DNA from: Pantoea sp. AS-PWVM4 | GTDB taxonomy: Bacteria > Pseudomonadota > Gammaproteobacteria > Enterobacterales > Enterobacteriaceae | NCBI RefSeq assembly: GCF_000468095.1 | Contig: NZ_ASZC01000006.1 | Location: 124,001 to 188,000, forward strand | Reading direction: 5' to 3' | DNA: 64,000 nucleotides | Shown: positions 1 through 9,983 of the stretch, piece after piece | Numbering within the stretch: position 1 is the first letter of the stretch | How the letters are laid out: every line of letters begins with the position of its first letter | Translations under genes and position numbers: made by a program | Notes under the pieces: generated by a model | Database searches by the model: none | What the model was told of the DNA's origin: nothing | The model's input: only the letters and a program-made list of their open reading frames with translations

Positions 1-452
1 AACGTGGTGCTGCTGGTAACAAATTGCGCGGCATCAGGCCAGCCCAGCTGTTGCGTGAGCTGCGCGACCTGCTGCTGCACTTCGTCAATGCGTGCGCCGT
101 CGACCCGATCCGCTTTGGTCAACGCCACGCTAAGTGGCGGTTGCCCGGCGAGGCTCAGTAGCTGCAAATGTTCACGCGTTTGCGGCATCACACCATCGTC
201 ACAGGCCACCACCAGCAACGCATGGTGGATGCCGCCGATGCCCGCCAGCATATTGGCGAGAAACTTCTCATGGCCTGGCACATCAATAAAACCGATCACC
301 CGGCCATCGGGTTGCGGCCAGTAAGCATATCCGAGGTCGATGGTCATGCCTCGTCGTTGTTCTTCTGGCAGACGGTCAGCATTGATGCCGGTCAGCGCCT
401 GTAGCAGCGCGGTTTTGCCATGATCAACATGTCCGGCGGTGGCGATGATCAT
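1..452 (-). CDS. selB: SelB, selenocysteine-specific elongation factor (N-terminal part, cut by window edge)
   Basis: SelB is the GTP-binding elongation factor that delivers Sec-tRNA(Sec) to UGA codons followed by a SECIS hairpin. Only about 150 N-terminal residues are in the window. They begin [14 protein letters not shown], the G1 P-loop (GHVDHGKT), followed by RGMTIDLGY (switch I/G2) and DVPGHEKF (G3, DxPGH), then VALTKADR (G4-like). The start ATG lies inside the 3' end of selA (4-base overlap with its TGA), so the two are translationally coupled. Its client fdoG lies about 5 kb away on the same strand. Identification is firm; the C-terminal winged-helix domains lie outside the window. Confidence 0.95.
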   Translation of the reverse strand, partial: MIIATAGHVDHGKTALLQALTGINADRLPEEQRRGMTIDLGYAYWPQPDGRVIGFIDVPGHEKFLANMLAGIGGIHHALLVVACDDGVMPQTREHLQLLSLAGQPPLSVALTKADRVDGARIDEVQQQVAQLTQQLGWPDAAQFVTSSTT

Positions 453-1828
453 GGCAGCAGATTCCGCAGAAAGGCGGTTTCATCTGTCAGGCAGCGCAAA
501 TCGAGCCACAGCTTGCCTTCCTGGAGACGGCCAATGACCGGCTGCGGCAGGGCGCGCCAACGTTGTGCCAGGGCGTGTAGCGTGCCGCCCTGACCGTCGC
601 GTGGGCTGAAGGTAATAGCAACGCTGGGGAGACGTTCTACCGGTAGCGATCCGCTGCCGATTTGTGACGAACAAGGGGCGATCGTCAGCGAAAAATCCTC
701 GCCAAACGTATTCTCCAGAGCAGGCAGCAGGCGTTCCGCCAGTTGCCGGATTTCCGCTGCGGGACGCGTCAGCAGGTGCAGCGTGGGTAGCGCAACCGCA
801 AGATTCTCCGGGTGACGGTAGAGTTGCAGTGTCGCTTCCAGCGCCGCCAGCGTCATTTTATCGACGCGCAGCGCACGTTTTAGTGGATGTTGTTGCAGTC
901 GGGCGATCAACGCTTTTTTGCCGATGATGATCCCCGCCTGCGGGCCACCCAGCAGTTTGTCGCCGGAAAAGCTGACCAGGCTGACGCCCGCCGCTATCAA
1001 CTGCTGCGGCATAGGTTCAGCAGGCAGACCGTATATGGTCATGTCGATGAGCGAACCGCTGCCGAGATCGGTGATGACCGGCAACTGATGTTCTTCTCCC
1101 AGCGCCACCAGTTCAGCCTCGGACACCGCATGTGTGAAGCCCTGAATCTGATAGTTGCTGGTGTGAACTTTCATCAACAAGCCGCTATCATCGGTGATAG
1201 CGGCGCGATAATCTTTTAAATGGGTGCGATTGGTGGTGCCGACCTCCACCAGCTGGCATCCGGCCTGGCGCATCACGTCAGGAATACGGAACGCACCGCC
1301 AATCTCCACCAGCTCACCACGGGAAACCACCACTTCACGCCCTGGTGCCAGGGTCGCCAGCATCAGTAAAACCGCCGCCGCGTTGTTGTTGACGATACAG
1401 GCGTCTTCCGCGCCGGTCAGTTCGCACAGCAGGGCGGCAACCGCGCGATCGCGATGACCGCGCGCGGCATCATCCAGCGCATATTCCAGCGTCACCGGCT
1501 GGCGCAGACTGGCGGTGACAGCCGCGATTGCCGCATCGCTTAAACAGGCGCGGCCTAAATTGGTGTGCAGCACCGTGCCGGTCAGATTAAACACCGGGCG
1601 CAACGCGCTTTGGCGCTGTTGCTCACTGCGGCGCAGCGCTTCATCCGGCCAGTTAGCGTGCCAGGCGGGAAGTCCCTGATGTTGCTGGATATACTCGCGT
1701 GCTTCTTGCTGCATCGCGCGGAGCTGTCGGGTGGCAAAGGCGGTGCCTGCATCATCAATTAATGGCTGCAACGCGGGGTCGCGCAGCAGGCTATCAATGG
1801 CAGGCAGCTGACTAAACAGATTTTTCAT
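449..1828 (-). CDS. selA: SelA, L-seryl-tRNA(Sec) selenium transferase
   Basis: PLP enzyme of 459 residues that converts Ser-tRNA(Sec) to Sec-tRNA(Sec) using selenophosphate. The fold-type I aminotransferase core is visible: NVNNNA-like cofactor region ([11 protein letters not shown] near residue 145), DLGSGSL near 255, and the PLP lysine in [14 protein letters not shown] near 290. Length matches E. coli SelA (463). The stop overlaps the selB start. With selB and a selenocysteine formate dehydrogenase nearby, this indicates a working UGA-decoding system; selC and selD are not in the window. Confidence 0.97.
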   Translation of the reverse strand: MKNLFSQLPAIDSLLRDPALQPLIDDAGTAFATRQLRAMQQEAREYIQQHQGLPAWHANWPDEALRRSEQQRQSALRPVFNLTGTVLHTNLGRACLSDAAIAAVTASLRQPVTLEYALDDAARGHRDRAVAALLCELTGAEDACIVNNNAAAVLLMLATLAPGREVVVSRGELVEIGGAFRIPDVMRQAGCQLVEVGTTNRTHLKDYRAAITDDSGLLMKVHTSNYQIQGFTHAVSEAELVALGEEHQLPVITDLGSGSLIDMTIYGLPAEPMPQQLIAAGVSLVSFSGDKLLGGPQAGIIIGKKALIARLQQHPLKRALRVDKMTLAALEATLQLYRHPENLAVALPTLHLLTRPAAEIRQLAERLLPALENTFGEDFSLTIAPCSSQIGSGSLPVERLPSVAITFSPRDGQGGTLHALAQRWRALPQPVIGRLQEGKLWLDLRCLTDETAFLRNLLP

Positions 1829-1840
1829 TAAGCAGAACTT

Positions 1841-2452
1841 TTAACTGGAGGCCGGGACAGTGCGGGCAAAGCTCTCCCGCTTAAATAGCTTCTCTGCCAG
1901 TTTGATCAGTGCCGGACGATTGACGCACCAGTTCGGCACCACGCGGCGGAAATTAATGTAGCCAATCATGCAACCGGTGGCGATATCCGCCAGATTGAGG
2001 GTGTCGCTGTTGAGCAGATCGCCCTGAGCGGCAGCGATTTCCAGTGCATCCAGACCGCGCAGGATTTTTTCCCGGTTACGCAACAAAACCTCTTCGGATT
2101 GCTGATCTCCGGGGCGCATTTGTTCGCGTACAATCAGCAGGGCTGCATCGCTGATGCCGTCGGCCAGTTTTTCCAGTTGGCGGATTTGCAACGCGCGCCA
2201 GCGGTCATCAGGCAAAAGCTGAGGTGCTTCACCTCGTAGCTCGATGGCTTCGGCGATGATCGCCGAGTCAAACCAGGTGAGCTTGTTGTCATCAACCAGC
2301 GCCGGAACTTTACCCAGCGGATTGTAATGCGGCACATGGCTGTCAGCGTTCCACGGTGATTCGTTAACAAACTCGAAGACGATGCCCTTTTCCAGCATGA
2401 TCACTGAAATTTTACGCACAAAAGGGCTGGTGTAGCTGCCAATCAGTTTCAT
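1841..2452 (-). CDS. yibF: YibF-type glutathione S-transferase
   Basis: A 203-residue cytosolic glutathione transferase. The start was placed at [14 protein letters not shown], which matches the N-terminus of E. coli YibF; an upstream in-frame ATG (2506) would add 18 residues encoded by a REP palindrome and is unlikely. The thioredoxin-like N-domain shows TSPFVRK (catalytic Ser/Thr region), the cis-proline stretch GKVPALV and the ESxTI-like [10 protein letters not shown] helical C-domain follows. It sits 12 bases downstream of selA, as in E. coli where yibF neighbours selAB. The physiological substrate is unknown. Confidence 0.92.
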   Translation of the reverse strand: MKLIGSYTSPFVRKISVIMLEKGIVFEFVNESPWNADSHVPHYNPLGKVPALVDDNKLTWFDSAIIAEAIELRGEAPQLLPDDRWRALQIRQLEKLADGISDAALLIVREQMRPGDQQSEEVLLRNREKILRGLDALEIAAAQGDLLNSDTLNLADIATGCMIGYINFRRVVPNWCVNRPALIKLAEKLFKRESFARTVPASS

Positions 2453-2468
2453 CGAACGCCTCCGTGGT

Positions 2469-2542
2469 GTAGCGGCGCGATTAATCGCGCGGTTTTTTTC
2501 GGGCATGGTTCACGATATTGCGCGATAAATCGCGCCGCTACG
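2469..2542. repeat. REP pair (BIME-like), inverted
   Basis: Two inverted copies of the window's REP-type element: GTAGCGGCGCGATTAATC at the left and its reverse complement, ending GCGCCGCTACG, at the right. They are separated by about 30 bases including a T-run. It lies between fdhE and yibF and could act as a 3' mRNA stabiliser or terminator. Confidence 0.85.
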
Positions 2543-2569
2543 ATGCGCAGAAATATGTAAAACGCAGAA

Positions 2570-3499
2570 TTACCCTTCGCCTGGAAACAAAAACGGGTTC
2601 AGGCTACTACGGGAAAACCCTTCCTGCTCCATCCGCGCATCCAGCACCAGTGAAGCCAGGTCGTCTGCCACTGGCTCCACCGCCGGATCTTTCTCCTGGT
2701 ACAGCATCTTCAGGTAGGTGCCGCAATCGCCACAGCTTTCGGCTTTTATCGCCGCCATCTCGCTATCCAGCGACCAGTAATGCAGGTCACGCGTCTGCTC
2801 GCAATTAGAACATTTGCTGCGTACCACATACCATTCACTTTCGCACAGATTGCAATGCAGATAACGCAATCCCTGCTGACCGACATCCATATGTACCACG
2901 CTGGCAACCGGTACGCTGGCGCACACCGGACAGAACTGACGATGCTCGCCATATTCAGCACGGGCTTTACCCGGAATTAATGCCGCCATCTGCGCCCAGT
3001 AGATCGATAATGCCGCCCAGATAAACGGTGATTTATCGTTGCTGACCTGGGCGAAGTTACCTTCGAGCAGTGCAGTCGCTAGCGTCTCCAGTTCAGTCGC
3101 CGAGGCTTTCTCCAGATTCTCCAGCACCGCCAGCGCCTGACCGCTCATCTCTGGCTTCAGTTCGGCGATCAGCGAATGCAGTAGCCGTTGCCAGTGGGGA
3201 TCGCGCGGGTAAGTGTGAATATCCAGCGGCGGGATGCCCTGTTCGGCACTTTGCGCCAGGCGGGCACGCAAATCGAGCTGGAGAGGATGGTCATACAGCA
3301 CGATTTCCTGTGCCTGGGCGATCACGGCGGCAAAGCGCAGATAATCACCGAGCGGATTTTTCGCTGCCAGCTCGCGCAAACGGGCGGCCCGTCGGCTATA
3401 CAAGTTTTTCAGCCGGGGGAAAAGTAACGGCGGAATGTTATCCGCCGTTTTCTTATCGCTTTTCTCCAGCTGGTCCTGCGGGATAATGCGAATACTCAT
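2570..3499 (-). CDS. fdhE: FdhE, formate dehydrogenase accessory protein
   Basis: 309-residue cytoplasmic accessory protein needed for activity of the respiratory formate dehydrogenases. Start chosen at [13 protein letters not shown]; its ATG overlaps the fdoI TGA by one base (TGATG), so translation is probably coupled. Rubredoxin-like Cys pairs that bind iron are visible in the C-terminal half: CPVCAS, CNLCES, CSNCEQ and CGDCGT, the zinc-ribbon-like arrangement of the family. It is the last gene of the fdoGHI-fdhE operon, as in E. coli. Confidence 0.96.
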   Translation of the reverse strand: MSIRIIPQDQLEKSDKKTADNIPPLLFPRLKNLYSRRAARLRELAAKNPLGDYLRFAAVIAQAQEIVLYDHPLQLDLRARLAQSAEQGIPPLDIHTYPRDPHWQRLLHSLIAELKPEMSGQALAVLENLEKASATELETLATALLEGNFAQVSNDKSPFIWAALSIYWAQMAALIPGKARAEYGEHRQFCPVCASVPVASVVHMDVGQQGLRYLHCNLCESEWYVVRSKCSNCEQTRDLHYWSLDSEMAAIKAESCGDCGTYLKMLYQEKDPAVEPVADDLASLVLDARMEQEGFSRSSLNPFLFPGEG

Positions 3500-4143
3500 C
3501 AGGGGCGTTTTTCCTGTTGTGTTTGGCGTTGGCGCTGCTCGCGATACCAGCGTGGGTGATGTTTCTTCGCCCACGCGGCAGGGACCCAACCTTCAACCAT
3601 CGCGGTAATGGTGCCCTTAACCCACAAGGCAGCGTAGATATGCACCATAATCACGATAATCAGCGCCACGGCTGAGACCGAATGCACCACCAGTGCGGCG
3701 CGAATTAGCGGAATGGAGAAGGCACCGGCGAAGTATGGCCGCCAAATCACAATTCCACTCACCAGCAGCATGACTAAGCTGATGATAGCAGCCCAGAACA
3801 CACACTTCTGCCCGAAGTTGTATTTGCCAGTATCACCGACCTCCTCATTGCGCACGATTTTGTGGATGTTTTTCGCCCATATGATGTCCTCACGGTTAAT
3901 CAAATTCTGCCGCCAGTAACGTAAGAACATGATTAAAAAGGCAGCAAACATCACCACACCAACAAAAGGATGCAGAATACGCGCCAGCTGCGGCGTACCC
4001 AAAACATGCATCAGCCAGTTAAACGACGGAAAAAAGAAACCTAAACCGCTGAGCGCAGCGAAGACAAAGCACAACGCCACAATCCAGTGATTGATGCGTT
4101 CCGGTGCGCTGTAGCGTACCAGGCGATCGCGCTTTTTCATCAT
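3499..4143 (-). CDS. fdoI: FdoI, formate dehydrogenase-O cytochrome b556 subunit
   Basis: 214-residue inner-membrane gamma subunit that carries electrons from FdoH to the quinone pool through two b haems. Four hydrophobic helices are evident, starting with the stretch after RINHW and ending at [11 protein letters not shown]. Haem-ligand histidines are expected in RINHW (helix 1), ILHPFVG and MVHIYA. Similarity to E. coli FdoI is very high throughout (for example [13 protein letters not shown]). Either of two adjacent ATGs (4143, 4140) could start it; its start overlaps the end of fdoH by 4 bases. Confidence 0.96.
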   Translation of the reverse strand: MMKKRDRLVRYSAPERINHWIVALCFVFAALSGLGFFFPSFNWLMHVLGTPQLARILHPFVGVVMFAAFLIMFLRYWRQNLINREDIIWAKNIHKIVRNEEVGDTGKYNFGQKCVFWAAIISLVMLLVSGIVIWRPYFAGAFSIPLIRAALVVHSVSAVALIIVIMVHIYAALWVKGTITAMVEGWVPAAWAKKHHPRWYREQRQRQTQQEKRP

Positions 4144-5015
4144 TTTTCCTCCTCGTCCTCATCCACCCGGTTCGGCCCGACGCCGACGTAGTGGAACACC
4201 GCCGCCGCAAAGGTGGCAGCAAAACCCACCGCCGCCAGCGGTTTCCAGATGCCTTTCCAGAAGGTGACGGCGGAGCTGATGCTCGGGTTTTCCGGCAGGC
4301 CGTGGTAAAGCTGCGGTTTGTTGGCGTGGTGCAGCACATACATCACATGCGTACCGCCAACGCCTGCCGGGTCGTACAGCCCGGCATGGGCGTAGCCGCG
4401 TGTTTTCAGCTCCTCCACCCGTTCTCCGGCCAGGGTCTGCATATCCACTTTGCTGCCAAAATGAATTGCCCCGGTCGGGCAGGTTTTCACGCAGGCCGGT
4501 TCCTGACCGACGGTGACACGATCGACGCACAGCGTGCATTTATACACGCGGTTGTCCTCTTTATTGAGGCGCGGCACGTCGAACGGACAACCGGCGATGC
4601 AGTAACCGCAGCCGATACATTGCTCAGACTGAAAATCAACAATGCCGTTGGCGTACTGAATGATCGCCCCTTCTGAAGGACAGGCCTTCAGACAGCCAGG
4701 ATCGGCGCAGTGCATGCAGCCATCTTTGCGGATCAACCACTCCAGCTTGCCGTTCTCTTCAACCTCAGAAAAACGCATCACCGTCCAGGACTTGGCAGTC
4801 AAATCCGCCGGGTTGTCATACACCCCGACGTTATGACCGATCTCGTCGCGGATGTCGTTCCATTCCGAACAGGCGACCTGACAGGCTTTGCAACCGATAC
4901 AGGTGGTGACGTCGATTAACTTCGCCACCTCCTGCTGATGGTTGCGCGCCTGCGGTGGCGGCGTCACGCCGTTGGTGGCGGAGCGGCGGATAATGTCTTG
5001 CGATTGATAAGCCAT
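4140..5015 (-). CDS. fdoH: FdoH, formate dehydrogenase-O iron-sulfur subunit
   Basis: 291-residue beta subunit with four 4Fe-4S clusters linking FdoG to FdoI. Ferredoxin-type cysteine motifs appear in order: [11 protein letters not shown] near residue 40, CMHCADPGC near 100, [11 protein letters not shown] near 133 and CTLCVDRV with a later [10 protein letters not shown] single C-terminal transmembrane helix ([18 protein letters not shown]) anchors it in the membrane on the periplasmic side. It starts 11 bases after the fdoG stop. E. coli FdoH has 300 residues. Confidence 0.97.
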   Translation of the reverse strand: MAYQSQDIIRRSATNGVTPPPQARNHQQEVAKLIDVTTCIGCKACQVACSEWNDIRDEIGHNVGVYDNPADLTAKSWTVMRFSEVEENGKLEWLIRKDGCMHCADPGCLKACPSEGAIIQYANGIVDFQSEQCIGCGYCIAGCPFDVPRLNKEDNRVYKCTLCVDRVTVGQEPACVKTCPTGAIHFGSKVDMQTLAGERVEELKTRGYAHAGLYDPAGVGGTHVMYVLHHANKPQLYHGLPENPSISSAVTFWKGIWKPLAAVGFAATFAAAVFHYVGVGPNRVDEDEEEK

Positions 5016-5026
5016 CTTCGTTCTCC

Positions 5027-8000
5027 TTACACCTTCTCGACGTTAACCAGAAACGCCTTAAACTCCGGCGTTTGTGTGTTGGCGTCACCGACAAACGGCG
5101 TCAGGGTATTGGCGATAAAGCCTTTTTTCGCCACGCCCTGATAACCCCAGTGAATCGGGATACCGATGGTATCCACGGTTTTGCCATCTACCTGCAACGG
5201 ACGCAGACGTTTGGTGACCACCGCTTTGGCCTTGATATAGCCGCGATTCGAGCTGACTTTCACCGTGTCGCCCTGGGCGATGCCGAGCTTATTCGCCAGT
5301 ACTTCACCGATCTCAACAAACTGTTCCGGTTGCGCGATGGCGTTGAGCCGTGCGTGTTTGGTCCAGAAGTGGAAATGCTCGGTGAGGCGATAGGTGGTGC
5401 CGACGTACGGGAACTGTTCGGCGTTGCCCATCGCCGCCAGATCGTCCTTGAACACGCGTGCCGCTGGATTCGACACCACATTGGGGTGCAGCGGATTGGT
5501 GCCAATCGGCGTCTCAAACGGTTCATAGTGTTCCGGGAACGGGCCTTCCTCCATTTTGTCGAGCGCGAACAGGCGGCCCATGCCATCGGGCTGCATGATA
5601 AACGGCCCGACGTTGCTGCCCGGGGCGGCGGTGCTGTAGTCCGGGATATCCATCCCGGCCCACTTGCTGCCATCCCATTTCAGCAACTGACGTTTGGCAT
5701 CCCACGGGTTGCCTTGTGGATCGGCGGAGGCGCGGTTGTAGAGGATGCGACGGTTGAGCGGCCACGCCCAGCTCCAGTTCAGCGTGTTGCCAAGACCGGA
5801 TGGGTCGGCGTTATCGCGTCGCGCCATCTGGTTGCCTTCCGGCGTCCAGCTCCCGGCAAAGATCCAGCAGCCGCTGCTGGTGCTGCCGTCATCTTTAAGA
5901 TGCGCAAAGGTACTGAGCTGCTGGCCTTTTTTCACCAGCAGGGTGCCTTTGTCATCCATGATATCCGCCAGCGCCTTGCCGTTGCTCTCCATCGCCACCT
6001 CTTCCGACGCCGGGTTTTCTGGCGTCAGGTAGTTCCAGGTCATGTTCAGCACCGGTTCCGGCGCGGCACCGCCTTCGCGCGCATACATCTCGCGCAGCCG
6101 CAGGTAGATGCCCGCGAGGATTTCACCGTCGTTGCGCGCTTCACCCGGTCCATCCTGACCTTTCCAGTGCCACTGCAACCAGCGACCGGAATTGACGATT
6201 GAGCCATTCTCCTCGGCAAAACAGGTGGAGGGCAGGCGGAATACCTCGGTCTGAATCTGTGCCGGATCAACATCGTTAAACTCGCCGTGATGCTGCCAGA
6301 AGGTCGAGGTTTCGGTGTTGAGCGGGTCGATAGTGACGAGGAATTTCAGCTTCGACAGCGAATCAATCACTTTGCGTTTGTTGGGGAACGACGCCACCGG
6401 GTTGAAGCCCTGGCACAGGTAGCCGTTCACTTTGCCCTGCGACATCATCTCGAAGTACTGCAACACGTCGTAGCCTTTGTCCCACTTCGGCAGCCAGTCA
6501 AAGCCCCAGCTATTCTCCGCCTGCGCTTTGTCGCCAAAGAAGGCTTTCATTTGGCTCACGAAGAATTTCGGGTAGTTGCCCCAGTAGTTGACCTGACCGG
6601 GCAGCGCCGGTTTTGGCGTGTTGGCGTTGAGATAGGTTTGCAGATCGGTCTGCTTCTCCGACGGCAGCGTCATGTAGCCCGGCAGGCTTTGTGACAGCAG
6701 GCCAAGATCGGTCAGCCCCTGAATATTGGAGTGACCGCGCAGCGCATTAACGCCGCCACCTGCCATCCCCATGTTGCCAAGCAGTAGCTGAATCATCGCC
6801 ATGGTGCGGATGTTCTGTGCCCCGATGGAGTGCTGGGTCCAGCCAAGGGCATACAGGAACGAGGTGGTGCGATCGCGCGCGCTGGTTTCGCCGATCAGTT
6901 CGCAGACGTGCAGGAAATCCGCTTTTGGCGTGCCGCAAATGCGTTCGACCATCTCCGGCGTATAGCGGCTGACATGCTGCTTCAGCAGGTTCCACACGCA
7001 GCGCGGATGGCTCAGGCTGTCGTCGCGTTTGGCGAAGCCGTCCTCACCCAACTCGTAGTTCCAGCTGGTTTTGTCGTATTTACGGTTGTCAGCGTCATAG
7101 CCGCTGAACAGGCCATCCTCGAAGTGAAAATCTTCGCGCACAATCAGGCTGGCGTTGGTGTACGCCTGCACATATTCATGCTGAATTTTGTCGTTTTCCA
7201 TCAGCCAGCGCAGCACGCCCGACAGAAAAGCGATGTCGGAGCCGGAGCGAATTGGCGTATAGAAATCCGCCACCGATGCAGTGCGCGTAAAGCGCGGATC
7301 GATGACAATCAGTTTGGCTTTGTTGAAGATTTTGGCTTCCATCGCCCAGCGGAAACCGACCGGATGCGCTTCAGCCGCATTACCGCCCATTACCACAATC
7401 AGGTTGGCATTACGGATGTCGACCCAGTGATTGGTCATCGCACCGCGACCAAATGTTGGAGCAAGACTTGCTACCGTTGGTCCGTGTCAGACGCGTGCCT
7501 GGTTGTCGACCGCCAGCATACCGAGCGATCGGGTCATTTTCTGGGTGAGATAGCCGGTTTCATTGCTGGAAGCCGAGGCACACAGCATGCCCGTGGTCAG
7601 CCAGCGGTTGACGGTGACACCGGCGGCGTTTTGCGCCACAAAGTGGGCATCACGGTCGGCTTTCATCAACTTCGCGATACGGTCAAAAGCATCGTCCCAG
7701 CTGATGCGCTGCCATTTATCCGAACCTGGCGCGCGATATTCCGGGTAGTGCAGGCGACTGTCGCTGTGAACAAAATCCAGCAGACCTGCGCCTTTCGGGC
7801 ACAACGCCCCGCGGCTGACCGGATGATCCGGATCGCCCTCAATGTGGAAGATCGTTTCTTTAGCGTTTTTTGCGCCATCGCCGAGGCTGTACATCAACAG
7901 GCCACAGCCGACGGAGCAGTAGGTGCAGGTATTACGGGTTTCGCGGGCGCGCAACAGCTTGTACTGTCGCGTTTCCGCCAGCGCCACCTCGGGGGTAAAA

Positions 8001-8074
8001 CCGAGAAGGGCTGCCGTGGTCCCCGCCATACCGCCCGCGCAGATTTTGAAGAATTTTCTTCTGCTGACGTTCAT
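5027..8074 (-). CDS. fdoG: FdoG, selenocysteine formate dehydrogenase-O catalytic subunit (UGA read as Sec at codon 196)
   Basis: Molybdenum (bis-MGD) formate dehydrogenase, oxidising formate in the periplasm during aerobic or nitrate respiration. The reading frame is broken by one in-frame TGA at 7487-7489, codon 196, exactly where E. coli FdoG has Sec196 (context [16 protein letters not shown]). Read through it, the protein has 1015 residues against 1016 in E. coli. The start at [15 protein letters not shown] gives a Tat signal (SRRKFF) and has AAGGA nine bases upstream; an ATG at 8098 is the alternative. A 4Fe-4S motif CTYCSVGCG lies near residue 50. Automated calls would split it into 203- and 803-residue genes or call it a pseudogene. 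Confidence 0.96.
7447..7489 (-). promoter_or_regulatory. SECIS element with the UGA selenocysteine codon of fdoG
   Basis: On the transcript, the UGA is followed by CACG and then a stem with arms GACCAA (7477-7482 on the complement) and TTGGTC (7447-7452). The apical part is AGCAAGTCTTGCT, a small stem-loop with the AGUCU loop typical of enterobacterial fdnG/fdoG SECIS hairpins. SelB binds this loop to recode UGA. Confidence 0.9.
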
Positions 8075-8221
8075 GGGAGATAATCCTTGGTTCGACATTA
8101 CTCACGTTTATTATTTTTGCGGTGCACTGGCTAAGGGTTCAAAATGACCCAACTAAAAAAGCGAGTATAGCGGCTAAATATTACCACTGCTTTTGTAAGG
8201 TTGTTGTGCGAGGCGAACAAA

Positions 8222-9037
8222 GTGACACAGAAAGATCAGGCTAATGTGAGTGAGATCTCAGGCGCGCGTCAGGCGCAGGTGTGGCAGCGGCGTGATATCA
8301 CTCACGCGGAGCCGGACTGGCTGGCGCAGGAAGTTCCGGTGGCGTTGGTCTACAACGGCATTTCCCATGTGGTGATGATGGCGACGCCCAATGACCTGGA
8401 GGCGTTTGCCCTTGGCTTTTCGCTCTCTGAAGGCATCATCGACACGCCACAGGATATTTTTGGTCTTGATGTGGTGCCCGGCTGCAACGGCATTGAAGTG
8501 CAAATCGAACTCTCCAACCGTCGCTTTATGGCGCTGAAGGAACAACGCCGGGCGATGGCAGGCCGTACCGGCTGTGGCGTATGTGGTGTGGAGCAGCTGG
8601 ATCAGATAGGCAAACCGATTACACCGCTGCCTTTTACCCAAACCTTTGCCCTTGAGCATCTCGATGCCGGATTAGCGCGTCTGCGCGACTTCCAGCCGGT
8701 GGGTGAATTGACCGGCTGCACTCACGCTGCTGCCTGGATGTCGCCGCAAGGTGAGCTGCGCGGCGGCTGTGAAGATGTGGGGCGTCATGTGGCGCTGGAT
8801 AAGCTGCTGGGTTATCGCAGCAAGGCCGACTGGCAGCAGGGCGCGGTGCTGGTTTCCAGTCGCGCCAGTTATGAGATGGTGCAGAAGTCGGCGATGTGCG
8901 GCGTTGAAATTCTGTTCGCGGTGTCGGCGGCAACGCAGTTGGCGGTGGAGGTGGCGCAACGCAGCAACCTGACGCTGGTCGGTTTCAGTAAACCGGGCCG
9001 CGCCACCATCTATACCCACCCCCAGCGGTTGCGCTAA
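8222..9037 (+). CDS. fdhD: FdhD, sulfur carrier for formate dehydrogenase maturation
   Basis: 271-residue cytoplasmic protein that passes sulfur from IscS to the molybdenum cofactor of formate dehydrogenases. The essential CxxC is in [13 protein letters not shown] near residue 120; further signatures are [38 protein letters not shown] and [23 protein letters not shown] start at 8222 is preferred, with GAGG eight bases upstream; an in-frame TTG at 8201 would add seven residues. It is divergent from fdoG across about 150 bases and overlaps the convergent DeoR gene by 4 bases. Confidence 0.96.
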   Translation: MTQKDQANVSEISGARQAQVWQRRDITHAEPDWLAQEVPVALVYNGISHVVMMATPNDLEAFALGFSLSEGIIDTPQDIFGLDVVPGCNGIEVQIELSNRRFMALKEQRRAMAGRTGCGVCGVEQLDQIGKPITPLPFTQTFALEHLDAGLARLRDFQPVGELTGCTHAAAWMSPQGELRGGCEDVGRHVALDKLLGYRSKADWQQGAVLVSSRASYEMVQKSAMCGVEILFAVSAATQLAVEVAQRSNLTLVGFSKPGRATIYTHPQRLR

Positions 9038-9810
9038 ACCACCTGAACCTGCGCCAGCGCCTGTTGCAGCGCGCTGAGCGCACCGGGTTTTGCCTGACCC
9101 GCATCGCAAATCAGCAGATCAATCCCGGCAATCGGGGCGTATTGGCTACGGCTCACCACGCCCAGTTTGCTGTGATCCGCCAGCAGGATGGTGCGGCTGG
9201 CCTGCTGCACCATGGCGCGCGCAATCGCGGCTTCATGCGGGTGAAAGCTGGTGGCTCCGTGTTTGGCCTCAATGCCTACCGGTGACAACAGCGCCACATC
9301 GGCCCGATAGCGATAAATCTCGCCCACCGTTATTTCCCCGCGCGTCTGTTGTGCCCCGGCAGACATCATGCCGCCCAGCAAAATCACCTGATTATTCAGC
9401 GGCTCATGTTCTTCCGATGCGCTGAGCGCCAGCGCGGCTTGCAGGCTGTTGGTGATGATAGTCAGCCCGGACATGGTGCGCAGCTCTTCGGCCAGCAGGG
9501 TGGTGGTGGTACCAGAATCGAGGAATAACGTCTGGCCGGGTTGCAGATGTTGTGCCGCAGCCACGGCAATGGCGCGTTTCTCCTTCGCCTGTGCGCTGCG
9601 ACGTACGCGTAGCGGCGCTTCCGGCTGGCTGTCGACCGCGACTAAACCACCGTGGACACGCCGTGCCACGCCCTGCGCTTCCAGCTCGATAATATCTCGC
9701 CGCGCCGTTTCCCGCGAAATGCCCAGCTCTTTGATGACGCGTTCGGTACTGACCTGATGATGTGTCGTCAGCAGCGCGCGAATGCGATGTAAACGGGTTT
9801 CCTGCAACAT
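9034..9810 (-). CDS. DeoR-family transcriptional regulator
   Basis: 258 residues. An N-terminal winged helix ([23 protein letters not shown], recognition helix in [10 protein letters not shown], wing RVHGG) is followed by a DeoR sensor domain resembling sugar-phosphate isomerases: DSGTTTT near 98, [10 protein letters not shown] near 120, LLGG, and LLADHSKLG near 215. It is divergent from the class III aminotransferase gene. The shared region carries four TGTATTTG-type octamers, so it probably represses itself and/or the aminotransferase. The effector is unknown. Confidence 0.9.
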   Translation of the reverse strand: MLQETRLHRIRALLTTHHQVSTERVIKELGISRETARRDIIELEAQGVARRVHGGLVAVDSQPEAPLRVRRSAQAKEKRAIAVAAAQHLQPGQTLFLDSGTTTTLLAEELRTMSGLTIITNSLQAALALSASEEHEPLNNQVILLGGMMSAGAQQTRGEITVGEIYRYRADVALLSPVGIEAKHGATSFHPHEAAIARAMVQQASRTILLADHSKLGVVSRSQYAPIAGIDLLICDAGQAKPGALSALQQALAQVQVV

Positions 9811-9874
9811 GACATTTCCCTGTAGCGAGTTCAGCGTGGGCCTAAGATTACCTGAGCTTCATCATTCCGTCATG

Positions 9875-9910
9875 TGTATTTGGTTGTATTTGTGTATTTG
9901 GTTGCATTTG
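9875..9910. promoter_or_regulatory. Tandem octamer repeats, probable DeoR-family operator
   Basis: Two 18-base direct repeats abut exactly (9875-9892 and 9893-9910, one mismatch). Each is TGTATTTG, GT, then TGTATTTG or TGCATTTG, giving four octamers in 36 bases. Placement between two divergent genes, one a DeoR regulator, makes an operator likely. Confidence 0.7.
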
Positions 9911-9983
9911 TCGTAAAAACCGGCATGATATCAGCAGACGGTTATTACGCATGCACCCCTTTCACCTCGCAACGGGAGTTATC

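Noticed and set aside
5072..6202. Long open frame (376 codons) on the plus strand opposite fdoG
   Set aside because: It is the antisense shadow of a highly conserved GC-rich gene; no ribosome site and no recognisable protein.
7487..8098. fdoG as a pseudogene or two separate genes
   Set aside because: The interruption is a selenocysteine UGA with a SECIS, and the reading frame is otherwise intact on both sides.
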